From positions 434,001-498,000 of the forward strand of contig VENI01000005.1 in assembly GCA_009711615.1 (NCBI GenBank): a stretch of 64,000 bases of DNA. Reading direction: 5' to 3'. This DNA comes from Bacillota bacterium. Lineage in GTDB: Bacteria > Bacillota > Desulfotomaculia > Desulfotomaculales > Desulfohalotomaculaceae. Numbering within the stretch: position 1 is the first letter of the stretch; each line of letters opens with the position of its first letter. Below, one piece after another: positions 28,223-37,505 of the stretch. The notes under the pieces were generated by a model that saw only the letters and a program-made list of their open reading frames with translations, did not search any database and was not told the origin of the DNA. Position numbers and translations under genes: made by a program.

Positions 28223-29022
28223 TCTTCTAAAACAAACCGTTCTAATGTATCCGCAACCCCGTCTTCATCATTCGAAGGTGCTACGTGATCTGCTAGCTTT
28301 TTAATTTCTTCCCTGGCGTTGCCCACTACTACACCCAAGCCGGCGTAATCTAACATTTCTACGTCGTTGTATCCGTCGCCAATGGCCATTACTTGCTTTT
28401 GCTCTACTCCATATCTTTCTGCCAGCATGGCCAGTGCGTGCCCTTTTGTGGCCCGGGGATGAGAGAACTCTAAAAACTGTGGCTTTGATTTGGTTATATG
28501 TAACTGCTGGTCAAATAAGGGTCTCATATCTTTTTCTAGTTTATCTATTTCCGGCTCTTTAGCCACCGCCAGCACTTTAGTAGGTGGATGCTGCAAGAAT
28601 TCCAGCAGATCTCCCACCGGGTGCGCCTTGATGCCGCTGATACGGGCATACATTTCCGCCTCTGGGGTTATTTTTTCTACATATAGTTTATCGTCCACGT
28701 AGACATTGATGTTATACCCGTATTCCTTTATTTTAGCCACTACCTGCCTGGCTAATTCCAAAGGTACCGGCCGATGTAACAACACCTCTTCCGACAGGGC
28801 ACTTTTCACCATCGCCCCTTGATAGGTAATAAGCGGCAAATCGATACCCAATTTCTTAGCATAGGGTTTCACAGAACTAAACATCCGCCCGGTGGATAGG
28901 GTAATATGTATCCCTTTCTCCTGCACCCGCCGCACAGCATCCATTGACCGGGAAGAAATATTTAAGTTGCTGTCTAACAAAGTATCGTCCATGTCTACTG
29001 CGATTAATTTGTAGTAACTCAC
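28219..29022 (-). CDS. Cof-type HAD phosphatase
   Basis: 267 residues; GTG start behind GGAGG. HAD motifs: I, AVDMDDTLLDSN; II, ITLSTGRM; III, Lys in ATKGHAL; IV, MAIGDGYNDVEML. The C2B cap between motifs II and III identifies the Cof/YkrA group of sugar-phosphate or cofactor phosphatases. The last codons and the stop are within an AATGAAAAAT repeat. Confidence 0.92.
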   Translation of the reverse strand: MSYYKLIAVDMDDTLLDSNLNISSRSMDAVRRVQEKGIHITLSTGRMFSSVKPYAKKLGIDLPLITYQGAMVKSALSEEVLLHRPVPLELARQVVAKIKEYGYNINVYVDDKLYVEKITPEAEMYARISGIKAHPVGDLLEFLQHPPTKVLAVAKEPEIDKLEKDMRPLFDQQLHITKSKPQFLEFSHPRATKGHALAMLAERYGVEQKQVMAIGDGYNDVEMLDYAGLGVVVGNAREEIKKLADHVAPSNDEDGVADTLERFVLEE

Positions 29023-29130
29023 GATTTACCTCCTAAAAACAATGTAAAATGAACAATTTCATATTGTCTATTAAATACACTTCTGTTGCCTTAAATTAAA
29101 TTAGGTTATTTAGCATAAACTTGTAGTCAT

Positions 29131-29154
29131 GGGCTCGATGAATCGAGCCCCTAC
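29131..29154. repeat. GGGCTCGATGAATCGAGCCC-CTAC hairpin
   Basis: Perfect 8-bp stem GGGCTCGA / TCGAGCCC with TGAA loop, followed by CTAC. Same design as 48361-48384, 54060-54084 and 62294-62318. Lies in the 170-nt gap between the HAD gene and uvrC. Confidence 0.8.
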
Positions 29155-29193
29155 AGACTTACAATGTAGATTGGATTTTATTAGCTATGATTT

Positions 29194-31056
29194 TCATTTT
29201 TCATTGGTCTTAAAGAACTCATAAACGGCTTGAGCCACCTTTTGATTCATCCCAGGTACATTCTCTAGCTCATGAAGCTCAGCCTTCTGAATCCCTTCTA
29301 TGCTTTTAAATTCTTCCAATAGAGATTTCTTTCGAGTTGGGCCTATTCCCTCTATTTCATCTAAAAGTGATTTTAAGTTTCTTTTGGTGCGCAAGTTACG
29401 ATGATAGGTTACCGCAAAGCGGTGGGCTTCATCCCGTAGCCGTTGCACCAGATAAAGAGACTGAGACTTCCTGGGCAGCACTATCGGATCGCTGCTATCT
29501 TCATGAAAAAGTAGTTCTTCCTCCTTGGCCAGCCCGAAGGTAGGAATGTCGTCTACTCCCAGCCGCTTCATCACTTCCCGGGCTACGTTCAACTGCCCTT
29601 TGCCTCCATCAATTATCACCAGATCGGGTAAATGATTAAACTTGGTCTCCTTAGTACTAATCTGTCCGGTACGCAGCAGTTCCTTTTCTTTTAACCCCCG
29701 AGAAAAGCGGCGCTGAATAACTTCCTGCATGGCAGCAAAATCGTTTGGCCCCTCCACAGTACGAATCTTAAACCGACGATACTGGTTATTATTGGGCTTC
29801 CCCTCTTCGAACACTACCATGGAAGCCACCTGCTCCGCCCCTTGAATATTGGAGATGTCGTAACATTCCATGCGAAAGGGAGGCTTGGTTAACCCCAGAT
29901 GGGAGGCCAGTTCGGCCACAGCCTGGTCCAGCTTGCCCTTATCATCCTGCCCTTCCAGCTCCATTTGCTGCAGCACCAGCAGGGCGTTCTTGGCGGCCAT
30001 CTCCACCATCCGGGCCTTTTCCCCTCGCTTCGGGGTTTTAACGGTTACTTTGGAACCTCGCTTTTGAGATAGCCACCCACCCATCAGTTCGGCTTCCTCT
30101 GCTATATCTTCTGACAGTAGAACGTTCTTGGGTACAAATTCCACCTGGGCATAATACTGCTTTAGAAAGCCACTCATCGCTTCTTCCCGGCTTAACCCAT
30201 CGGTATTCTTCAGTAAGTGATGCTCCCGTCCAATCAATTTTCCACCCCGCACAAAAAACACCATCACGCAAACCTCGTTCTGCCCCCTGGCCATAGCGAT
30301 TACATCCTGGTCTTCCAGACCGGCAGACACAATTTTTTGCCGTTCCGTTACTTTTCTTAATGCCTGTACCTGATCTCGCAGTTCGGCAGCCTTTTCAAAT
30401 TCCATGTTCTCCGCCGCCTGATGCATTCGTCTTTCCAGCCGTTTTACCAGATCATCCTGCCGCCCTTCCAGGAATAGAATAATTTCATCAATGGCTTGGC
30501 GGTACTGTTCCTTGTTCACGTTTTTGGTACAGGGTCCCTGGCAACGGCTGATGTGATAGTTCAAACAAGGCCGACTGCGGTTGCCAAACTGCCGATTAGT
30601 ACAAGTACGAAAGGGGAACAGCTTTTTTATAAGTTTAATGGTTTCGTTCATTGCTCCCACTTGGGTATAAGGGCCAAAATAGCGCGAGCCGTCCTTTACC
30701 AAACGCCGGGTGGTTAGCACCCGGGGGTAATCTTCCCCCAATGTTACTTTTATATAGGGGTAGGTCTTGTCGTCCTTAAGCAGCACATTATAGCGGGGTC
30801 GGTGCTCTTTAATCAGGTTGCACTCCAGTATCAGTGCTTCTACTTCCGAGTCTGTGACAATATATTCCATATCAGTAATGCGCTCCACCAATGAACGTGT
30901 TTTTGGTGATTGATTTTTGCTTTTTTGAAAGTACGAGCGCACCCGGTTTTTTAGTGACACTGCCTTACCCACGTATATAACATCGCCATTGATATCGCGG
31001 TAGATATATACACCAGGCTTGGCTGGGATATGTTTAATTTTTTCTTCCAAACGCAT
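29194..31056 (-). CDS. uvrC: UvrABC system protein C
   Basis: 620 residues. The N-terminal GIY-YIG nuclease (PGVYIYRDINGDVIYVGKA, residues 15-33) makes the 3' cut; a Cys-rich stretch follows (CLNYHISRCQGPC). The UVR motif MEFEKAAELRDQVQALR (about 200-235) contacts UvrB. The RNase H-like domain has ECYDISNIQG and VIIDGGKGQL for the 5' cut, and two helix-hairpin-helix motifs end the protein. The terminal residues TNEK plus stop lie in an AATGAAAAATGA repeat. Confidence 0.97.
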   Translation of the reverse strand: MRLEEKIKHIPAKPGVYIYRDINGDVIYVGKAVSLKNRVRSYFQKSKNQSPKTRSLVERITDMEYIVTDSEVEALILECNLIKEHRPRYNVLLKDDKTYPYIKVTLGEDYPRVLTTRRLVKDGSRYFGPYTQVGAMNETIKLIKKLFPFRTCTNRQFGNRSRPCLNYHISRCQGPCTKNVNKEQYRQAIDEIILFLEGRQDDLVKRLERRMHQAAENMEFEKAAELRDQVQALRKVTERQKIVSAGLEDQDVIAMARGQNEVCVMVFFVRGGKLIGREHHLLKNTDGLSREEAMSGFLKQYYAQVEFVPKNVLLSEDIAEEAELMGGWLSQKRGSKVTVKTPKRGEKARMVEMAAKNALLVLQQMELEGQDDKGKLDQAVAELASHLGLTKPPFRMECYDISNIQGAEQVASMVVFEEGKPNNNQYRRFKIRTVEGPNDFAAMQEVIQRRFSRGLKEKELLRTGQISTKETKFNHLPDLVIIDGGKGQLNVAREVMKRLGVDDIPTFGLAKEEELLFHEDSSDPIVLPRKSQSLYLVQRLRDEAHRFAVTYHRNLRTKRNLKSLLDEIEGIGPTRKKSLLEEFKSIEGIQKAELHELENVPGMNQKVAQAVYEFFKTNEK

Positions 31057-31126
31057 AGGGTCACCCCCTTGTTTTAATTGTAACCTAAAAATGGGGGGAA
31101 GGAAAATGGATGTTGGTATTTTGGGT

Positions 31127-31162
31127 TAGAAGTCAGAATTCAGGAGTCAGGAGTCAGAATAA
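31127..31162. repeat. CAGGAGTCAG-type repeat
   Basis: AGAAGTCAGAATTCAGGAG followed by TCAGGAGTCAGAATAAAAA; clearest direct-repeat copy of the family, between uvrC and the TetR promoter. Confidence 0.85.
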
Positions 31163-31187
31163 AAACCGAAAACCTTAAAAGCGATAA

Positions 31188-31216
31188 TTGACAGAAAAGA
31201 TACTCAAGAGTAAAAT
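31188..31216 (+). promoter_or_regulatory. Sigma-A-type promoter of the TetR operon
   Basis: TTGACA (31188-31193), 17-nt spacer, TAAAAT (31211-31216). The expected start at about 31223 falls inside the palindromic operator. A second, weaker pair (TTGAAA 31251, AATATT 17 nt later) lies downstream. Confidence 0.8.
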
Positions 31217-31249
31217 CAAGTAAGTAACCGGTTGGTTACTTACTTGATT
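31214..31249 (+). promoter_or_regulatory. Palindromic operator for the TetR repressor
   Basis: Perfect 16-nt arms AATCAAGTAAGTAACC and GGTTACTTACTTGATT around a central GGTT. It overlaps the -10 box and transcription start, the standard position for autorepression by TetR proteins. Internal short repeats (GTAA twice per arm) could let two dimers bind. Confidence 0.85.
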
Positions 31250-31355
31250 CTTGAAACAATACAAATGCCTGTCAATATTTGCTAGAGTGTGCGAAACCCA
31301 GTGAACGGTGCAAATAGTGACAGGCGTTAGAGTGATAACATAAGGAGTGACTGGC

Positions 31356-32000
31356 TTGGCTATTAAAGAACGTAATGCTGAAGAGTCGCGACGGCGTATT
31401 TTACAAGCTGCTGAGCATATCTTTGCCACTAAGGGGCTGGACGGGGCTCGGGTGGACGAGATTGCCGGTGCTGCTCAAATTAACAAGCGCATGCTCTACC
31501 ACTACTTCGGTGACAAAGAAGAACTATATACTGAAGTGCTGCGCCAGAACTTCCAGAAGATTATTGAAGCTGGCCAAGAAGCCACTAATCTGCAGGGAAG
31601 TGTTCTGGAGAAAGTAACCCAGTTTATCAGTAATTACTTCCACTTCCTGACGGAAAACGATGAGTACGTGCGGCTCATTCAGTGGGAATCGTTGTACCAC
31701 GGTAGACATACCAGAAAAATACTGCCTGAAATGGCCCAAACCAGTCTACCCAGGTTGGAAGCACTATTGCAAGAGGGTATTAACGAGGGCATTTTCCGCA
31801 GAGATTTAGATATTCGCCACCTGGTGATAAGCATTAATGCTATTACTATAATGTACTTCTCCCGGCGGGACATTTACAATTTCCTCTGGGATGAAGATAT
31901 GATGAGTGAAGATGCTCTGCAAGACCGCTTGCAACATATTATAGATTTTACCCTTAACGGTATTTTAAAGGAGGGCATTACATATGAAAAAGTGCGTTAA
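31356..32000 (+). CDS. TetR-family transcriptional regulator
   Basis: 214 residues from TTG 31356, 8 nt after AAGGAG; a GTG 9 nt upstream overlaps that site. The N-terminal helix-turn-helix is canonical: RRRILQAAEHIFATKGLDGARVDEIA, AAQINKRMLYHYFGDKEELY. The C-terminal ligand part resembles regulators of efflux operons (TetR_C domains with FHFLTENDEYVRLIQWE). Overlaps the next gene by 17 nt, so it is the first gene of a three-gene operon with the exporter components. Confidence 0.93.
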   Translation: MAIKERNAEESRRRILQAAEHIFATKGLDGARVDEIAGAAQINKRMLYHYFGDKEELYTEVLRQNFQKIIEAGQEATNLQGSVLEKVTQFISNYFHFLTENDEYVRLIQWESLYHGRHTRKILPEMAQTSLPRLEALLQEGINEGIFRRDLDIRHLVISINAITIMYFSRRDIYNFLWDEDMMSEDALQDRLQHIIDFTLNGILKEGITYEKVR

Positions 32001-32958
32001 ACTAATTTTTTTAATGCTGTTTTTATTTACCAGTGCCATAATGGTTGGTTGCCAGTCAACTGATGAAGAAAGTAATGTACTGCACGGAACAGTCGAAGTA
32101 ACAGAAGTAGATTTAAACACCAAGATACCCGGACGGGTTATAGAAATGATGGTCGAAGAAGGGGATATAGTTGAGCAGGGTCAGGTGGTAGCCAAAATAG
32201 ATGACCAAGACCTGCTGGCCAGGGAAAAGCAGTTAAAAGCCCAGGTTGATGCGGCGAAAGCCTCTTGGGAGCAGGCCAAGCTGGCTTACCAGTTAAAAAG
32301 CCAGGTCAATCAGGAAACCCTTAAACAAGCCCAAGCCAACGCAGAGGTAACATCAAAGACACTGAAAAGAATGGAAGAACTATTCCAGGCAGGGGCCATA
32401 CCGGAACAAAAGCTGGACGAAGTAAGGGCAAAAGCCGAAGCCGCTGCAGCCGCTGCAGCTAAAGCAGAGGCTGCTCTTTTGGAAGCTCCGGTGGCTAAAG
32501 CACAGGCTGAGGCTGCCCAAGCACAGTATCAGCAAGCAAAGGCTGGGCTTAACGAATTGCAGATTAACTTAAAAGAAACGGATATTAAGGCAGCGGCAGG
32601 GGGCACAATCAGCGAAGTGCTGGTTGAAGAAGGGGAGCTGGTATCAACCGGTCTACCGCTGGCCACTGTCACTGTGGATAACAAGAACTGGGTTAACCTA
32701 CAAGTGCCGGAAACAAAGCTGCGCTATTTTAAGGAAAATCAAGAAATGCCAGTACATGTGATTGCCTTTCCCGAAAAAGAGTTCACCGGCAAAGTGATAA
32801 ACATTAGTAAAAAACCCGACTTTGCCGCCCACAAAGCCACCAACGACCGGGGGGACAAAGACATTATTACATACAACGTAAAAATAGAGCTTAATTCGCC
32901 TGACTTGCGGCCGGGCATGAGCGTGGATATTACACTGCCCCAGGGGCAGGAGGAATAA
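31984..32958 (+). CDS. HlyD/YbhG-type membrane fusion lipoprotein
   Basis: 324 residues, ATG behind AAGGAGGG. Signal peptide with lipid-attachment Cys near residue 23 (IMVGCQST). Biotinyl-lipoyl half-motif VDLNTKIPGRVIEMMVEEGD, then a long Ala/Lys/Glu/Gln-rich coiled coil (about 75-195, including a run of Ala at about 155-165), the second lipoyl half (ATVTV, ISEVLVEEGELV) and a beta-barrel domain. Links an inner-membrane exporter to the cell exterior. Followed by its permease after 3 nt. Confidence 0.92.
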   Translation: MKKCVKLIFLMLFLFTSAIMVGCQSTDEESNVLHGTVEVTEVDLNTKIPGRVIEMMVEEGDIVEQGQVVAKIDDQDLLAREKQLKAQVDAAKASWEQAKLAYQLKSQVNQETLKQAQANAEVTSKTLKRMEELFQAGAIPEQKLDEVRAKAEAAAAAAAKAEAALLEAPVAKAQAEAAQAQYQQAKAGLNELQINLKETDIKAAAGGTISEVLVEEGELVSTGLPLATVTVDNKNWVNLQVPETKLRYFKENQEMPVHVIAFPEKEFTGKVINISKKPDFAAHKATNDRGDKDIITYNVKIELNSPDLRPGMSVDITLPQGQEE

Positions 32959-32961
32959 AGC

Positions 32962-34143
32962 ATGCTTAAAAAAATTTTACAGATTACCGGCCGTGAGTTT
33001 AAATACATCTTTAAGAACAGGCGATTAGTACTGATTTTAATCGGTATCCCACTGCTCTACATTTCGTTATTTGGCATCATGTACAACGAACGGGTGGTGA
33101 AAGAAATCCCCACCGCTGTGCTAGACTACAATCAAACTAGCCTTTCCCGTACATTGGTGCAAAGTTTTAAAGACTCAGAAAAATTTTCAGTGGAAGCAAC
33201 CGCCCACAGTGAGGCCGAACTGCGGCAGATGATAGATAATAAAAAAGTAAAGGTTGGAATAGTAGTACCACAGGATTTTTCTAAAAAAATAAAAAAGGGC
33301 GAATCCACCAAGGCAATGATCATTGTTAACGGCACCAACATGCTGTACAGCAACTCGGTACTTTCCAACGCCAATCAAATTATTCAAACCATCTCGGTGG
33401 GTATGTCCTCCAAAATGCTCCAAGGAAAGGGCTATTTGCCCCAGGAGGCAGCGGACACCGCTATGCCGGTACAATTTGCCATTCGGGTGTGGTATAACCC
33501 CACCTTTAACTATATGAACTTTCTGCTTTTGGGACTGGCAGCCACCGCTATCCAACAGGTTGCGCTAATGTATTCCGCCATCGCCTTTACCAGGGAAAGA
33601 GAAAACGGCAACCTGCAGGAGCTATTGCAAAACGGCTTTAATGCAGTTCACTTGGTAATGGGAAAAGTTTTACCTTATTTCTTAATTAACATGATTACCA
33701 TAAATGTCTTAATGGCTGTGGCTTACTGGATATTCAAAGTACCCTTTAGGGGAGATATATTGCAGTTGGTAAGTTTAGAGGCGGCGTTCTTCCTTTGCAT
33801 TCTGGCCATTGGGGTGCTGTTATCAATAGTTTGCCGCAACGAACTGGAGGCCACCCAATACGCCATGCTGGTGGCAATACCCTCGTTCCTGTTTTCCGGC
33901 TTCACCTGGCCGGCAGAATCGATGCCCCCGCTGGCCCAAGGCATTTCAGCAGCACTGCCACTAACCTACTTCTGCAACAGTGTAAGGGATATAGCACTGA
34001 TGGCCCCGGATTGGCATGTAGTGTTGCCAGATATAGCAGTGCTGGGTATAGCAACCCTAGTACTACTGCCCCTATCCGTGCTGGCTTTGAACAAACAAAT
34101 TAAAAAACATTATGCAGCTACAGATGAAAGTTTAACAATGTAA
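32962..34143 (+). CDS. ABC-2 type exporter permease, YbhS/YbhR/YhhJ class
   Basis: 393 residues. One N-terminal helix (RLVLILIGIPLLYISLFGIM), a large extracytoplasmic domain (about 45-180) and five C-terminal helices with the family pattern FTRERENGNLQELL and PSFLFSGFTWPAESMP. The class normally works as a homo- or heterodimer with an ATP-binding subunit encoded in the same operon. No ATPase gene is here: the transcript ends at a terminator 10 nt downstream. It may borrow an ATPase from elsewhere. Confidence 0.92.
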   Translation: MLKKILQITGREFKYIFKNRRLVLILIGIPLLYISLFGIMYNERVVKEIPTAVLDYNQTSLSRTLVQSFKDSEKFSVEATAHSEAELRQMIDNKKVKVGIVVPQDFSKKIKKGESTKAMIIVNGTNMLYSNSVLSNANQIIQTISVGMSSKMLQGKGYLPQEAADTAMPVQFAIRVWYNPTFNYMNFLLLGLAATAIQQVALMYSAIAFTRERENGNLQELLQNGFNAVHLVMGKVLPYFLINMITINVLMAVAYWIFKVPFRGDILQLVSLEAAFFLCILAIGVLLSIVCRNELEATQYAMLVAIPSFLFSGFTWPAESMPPLAQGISAALPLTYFCNSVRDIALMAPDWHVVLPDIAVLGIATLVLLPLSVLALNKQIKKHYAATDESLTM

Positions 34144-34153
34144 ACAAGTACTA

Positions 34154-34190
34154 AAAAGCCTTGAAGCTATATAATAGTTTCAAGGCTTTT
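34154..34190. terminator. Bidirectional terminator between exporter and glycan cluster
   Basis: AAAAGCCTTGAA / TTCAAGGCTTTT with a 13-nt loop; A and T runs allow use by both convergent operons. Confidence 0.88.
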
Positions 34191-34207
34191 AATGTATAGT
34201 ACATTAA

Positions 34208-35314
34208 TTAGATTATTATTTTATTATAGTTTCTCCACATTTCATCTATAGAAAAGTTGTCTTCAATAGATTTTAATGCTTTTTGTCCAATATTATTTTG
34301 TAGTTCTTTATTCTCAATTAATTTTACAATTTTTTTGACTAGTTCCTGAACATTATTTGGTTTAACAAGAAAACCATTTTCTCCATCTACAATAAAATCC
34401 GGCAAAGCCCCAACCCTTGTAACAATTACGGGTAATGAAGCATTCATTGCTTCTAATACTGCCAAAGGCATACCCTCCTTAAAGGAAGGAAGAATAAATA
34501 TATTAGACTGGGATAAATAATCTTTAACCCCTCTTGATGATAAATAGCCGGTAAATATTATGTTTTCTCCTAAATTCTTAGCTTTAACCTCTTCTTTAAT
34601 GGTTGAAGCAAGGGGACCCTTACCAATTAGGTACCATTTATACTTGTAGCCCATTTTAGCCAGGTATTGAGCAACTTCAATGATTATGCTATGCGCTTTA
34701 GCTGGATAAAAATTTGCTACGGTAATTAATATAACAGCCTCATTATTGTTGTCCAGCTTACTTTTTTCTAACTTAATACCATTATAAATTAATACAGAAT
34801 CCTTTGGCCTAAAGTAGTATTTTTTTGCTATTTTAATGTCATATTTTGAAACATATATCATTACATCAGTAATATAACTTAATAAAAACTCTATTATTAC
34901 ATACACAAATTTAGATATAATATGCCTTGGCTCATTAAATACAAACCCACCCACTTTATATATAATTTTAGGACAACCAGCTAATTTAGCTGCTATTCTA
35001 CCTAATGTTCCTGCTTTAGCAGAATGGGTGAATACCGTATCATATCCTATTTTTTTAATATGTTTTGTAAGTCTTATTATTGAATATGCATCATTTAATG
35101 GTGATATGCTGCGCTTTATACTTTCCATCTTAATAACTGTGACACCGTTATTTACTAGCTTATCGTATAACCACCCACCAGTTCCACATATCACTGTTAT
35201 CTCAACTGTATTCTTATATTGTAAGCAAAAGTCATAGCAGAATTTTTGGGCTCCTCCATAATCCCCCAAAGTAATAATATAAAGCAGCTTCTTTTTTTTC
35301 TTCAACACTTTCAC
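34208..35314 (-). CDS. Glycosyltransferase family 4
   Basis: 368 residues, GT-B fold. N-terminal glycine loop [14 protein letters not shown]; the C-terminal donor-binding part has [17 protein letters not shown] with the EX7E pattern and [23 protein letters not shown]. Uses a nucleotide-sugar, identity unknown. Last gene of the glycan cluster, 3 nt after the next glycosyltransferase. Confidence 0.92.
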   Translation of the reverse strand: MKVLKKKKKLLYIITLGDYGGAQKFCYDFCLQYKNTVEITVICGTGGWLYDKLVNNGVTVIKMESIKRSISPLNDAYSIIRLTKHIKKIGYDTVFTHSAKAGTLGRIAAKLAGCPKIIYKVGGFVFNEPRHIISKFVYVIIEFLLSYITDVMIYVSKYDIKIAKKYYFRPKDSVLIYNGIKLEKSKLDNNNEAVILITVANFYPAKAHSIIIEVAQYLAKMGYKYKWYLIGKGPLASTIKEEVKAKNLGENIIFTGYLSSRGVKDYLSQSNIFILPSFKEGMPLAVLEAMNASLPVIVTRVGALPDFIVDGENGFLVKPNNVQELVKKIVKLIENKELQNNIGQKALKSIEDNFSIDEMWRNYNKIII

Positions 35315-35317
35315 CTG

Positions 35318-36328
35318 CTATATTTTATTTAACATTTCACTCCACCTATTAGCTATTTTATTTAATGAAAATTTATCTTCAATAACCTTATAGGAAGCAT
35401 TAGACATTCTTTCCCTAACAACTATACTGTTATATAACCTTTCCAAACAATTTTGAACATCTTCTTTGTCCACGGGATTAACAATTAGACCATTATAATC
35501 ATGTAATACTTGTTCTTTTACACTTTTATAACCACCTGCTATTATAGGAAGGCCATGACTCATGGCTTCTAAAACTACACTGGGAAAAGCATCTAGGTAA
35601 GATGAGTGAATAAAAATAGAATTCCTTGTAAAATAATCAGATACATTAAGCTTATGGCCTACCATTCTAACATTTGGCTTTAAAATATCCAACTTATCCT
35701 CTACATATTTTTTAAATGTACCATTACCAATTATTGTAACTTCAATATTGTTTCGTTTTATAAAACTACATGCAGACAAATAGAAGTCAACTAACCCCTG
35801 AACCTTTTCTTTAAAATTCATATTCATAACTGAAATTAATTCTATACTATCATTTAATTGAGTTTCCGGTGGCTGATTTGGTTCTATATAATTATGGATT
35901 GGTAAATTATTAATATTATCTAATTCCCATTTCTCAATAAAGTTTTTACCCAGATATTCAGAAACAGGCGCCAAATAAAAATGTTTCTGCCTTTTGATCT
36001 GTTGTTTCATAATATAATTACAACTTTTCTTAATTATACTTTTATCGGCCTCTTTTATAACATCTCCTCTTAAACGTAAAATAAATGGTACATTTAGACT
36101 TCTGCTAATTGACATTGCTTTAATTCCAATAAGATATGGCATGTCACATATAACAAAATTAATATTATTTTTAGAAATAATTTTATTACAATTAATTAAA
36201 GAAGATATAATATCCCTTTGTTTAAAAGCATGCACTACTTTCAGGTCCGCTCCTAGCTTTTCTAAGGGTTCTATAATTTTATACCCTCTTGGCCCTGAAA
36301 TAAATAAACCTATTTTTTTAGAATTCAC
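35318..36328 (-). CDS. Glycosyltransferase family 4
   Basis: 336 residues. Weaker N-terminal domain (KIGLFISGPRGYKI) and a typical C-terminal GT4 part: IFIHSSYLDAFPSVVLEAMS, GLPIIAGGYKSVKEQV, DYNGLIV. Lys/Ile/Asn-rich composition and AT-rich codons set it apart from the flanking housekeeping genes. Acceptor and donor unknown. Confidence 0.88.
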   Translation of the reverse strand: MNSKKIGLFISGPRGYKIIEPLEKLGADLKVVHAFKQRDIISSLINCNKIISKNNINFVICDMPYLIGIKAMSISRSLNVPFILRLRGDVIKEADKSIIKKSCNYIMKQQIKRQKHFYLAPVSEYLGKNFIEKWELDNINNLPIHNYIEPNQPPETQLNDSIELISVMNMNFKEKVQGLVDFYLSACSFIKRNNIEVTIIGNGTFKKYVEDKLDILKPNVRMVGHKLNVSDYFTRNSIFIHSSYLDAFPSVVLEAMSHGLPIIAGGYKSVKEQVLHDYNGLIVNPVDKEDVQNCLERLYNSIVVRERMSNASYKVIEDKFSLNKIANRWSEMLNKI

Positions 36329-36362
36329 GTCATTGACTCCGTAATCATATTTTTATTCATCC

Positions 36363-37505
36363 TCAAACACCTCTCATAGCTGTTATTACATCAAGGTATT
36401 TATCTGCTGTTAATGAGACAGTAAAATCTTCCGATCTTCGTTTACCAGCTATTGTTAATTTATTATTAAGTTCCCTATCTTTTAGCAGTTTATAGATATT
36501 ATTACTTAGAGCCTGTACATCACCGACGGGAGTTAATATTCCAGTCTTGCCATCATCAATAATCTCTGCCGGACCATATGGACAATCTGTAGATATTACT
36601 GGCACTCCACAGGCCATGGCTTCAACTATTACATTACCAAAACCTTCCCATCTTGATGACATAACAAATACATCAGCTATACTGATATATTTATATGGAT
36701 TTTCTACAAAGCCAGGCATTAGCAGATCACTCTTAATTCCCAATTCACTTGCTAAATTAACTAAATCGTTCCTTTCTTCACCTTCCCCAAGAATTAACAG
36801 GCGACATTTCATTTTACTCCTGACAATGCTAAATGCCTTTAATAATGTGCCATAATCCTTAGCCTTTGTTAATCTTCCTACAGATACAATATAGGAGAAA
36901 CCCGGCTCTTGTAGCCAATGCTCATCAATACCTTGCTTGGCCTTTGATAAAAGGCTCTTATCCACTATAGGATTATATATAACGCTAACATTTTTCATCT
37001 GGTTCTGACTTAGTATATTCTTAATACCATTAGCGACCCCTTTAGAAACAGCAATAATTTTATTGGCTTTAGAGTATGTTCTTCGTGTTAGATATGTAAG
37101 TATAATTCTCTTAAAGCTTTTAATATCTTCAAAGTACTTATAATAAATACCATGCTCTACAACAATAATTTCAGTGTTAACTCCAGCAAGCTGCTTTGCT
37201 AGAACAGCTATTATATTTGCATGATTCAAACCGGATATCATCACATTTGGTCTCTCTTGTTGCAAGTATCTTGTAAGGGCCGGCAGGGAAGTTGACACTC
37301 TTTTACTACTGAGATTTATAATACTACACTTATTAGGTATTTCTTTTAAATAGACACCTTCAGCTCTGGAAAGTATTAAGTCAACATTTAAACCCCGATT
37401 AATAAACTCCCTTATCAAATTTACTGTAGCCCGCTCGGCCCCACCACCATCTAATGCCGGCAAGAAAAAAGTAATCTTAGGTGATGCTTTATAACGTTTT
37501 GTCAT
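36363..37505 (-). CDS. Glycosyltransferase family 4
   Basis: 380 residues. PALDGGGAERATVNLIREF is the classic GT4 N-terminal loop; VSVGRLTKAKDYGTLLKAF and SSRWEGFGNVIVEAMACGVPVISTDCPYGPAEII form the donor site. Similar in type to GalNAc or glucosyl transferases of capsule clusters (inference). Start overlaps the end of the upstream gene by 17 nt. Confidence 0.92.
   Translation of the reverse strand: MTKRYKASPKITFFLPALDGGGAERATVNLIREFINRGLNVDLILSRAEGVYLKEIPNKCSIINLSSKRVSTSLPALTRYLQQERPNVMISGLNHANIIAVLAKQLAGVNTEIIVVEHGIYYKYFEDIKSFKRIILTYLTRRTYSKANKIIAVSKGVANGIKNILSQNQMKNVSVIYNPIVDKSLLSKAKQGIDEHWLQEPGFSYIVSVGRLTKAKDYGTLLKAFSIVRSKMKCRLLILGEGEERNDLVNLASELGIKSDLLMPGFVENPYKYISIADVFVMSSRWEGFGNVIVEAMACGVPVISTDCPYGPAEIIDDGKTGILTPVGDVQALSNNIYKLLKDRELNNKLTIAGKRRSEDFTVSLTADKYLDVITAMRGV

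Noticed and set aside
31214..31249. Palindrome as an insertion-sequence end or terminator
   Set aside because: No T tract, no transposase; its position over the -10 box of a TetR gene fits an operator.
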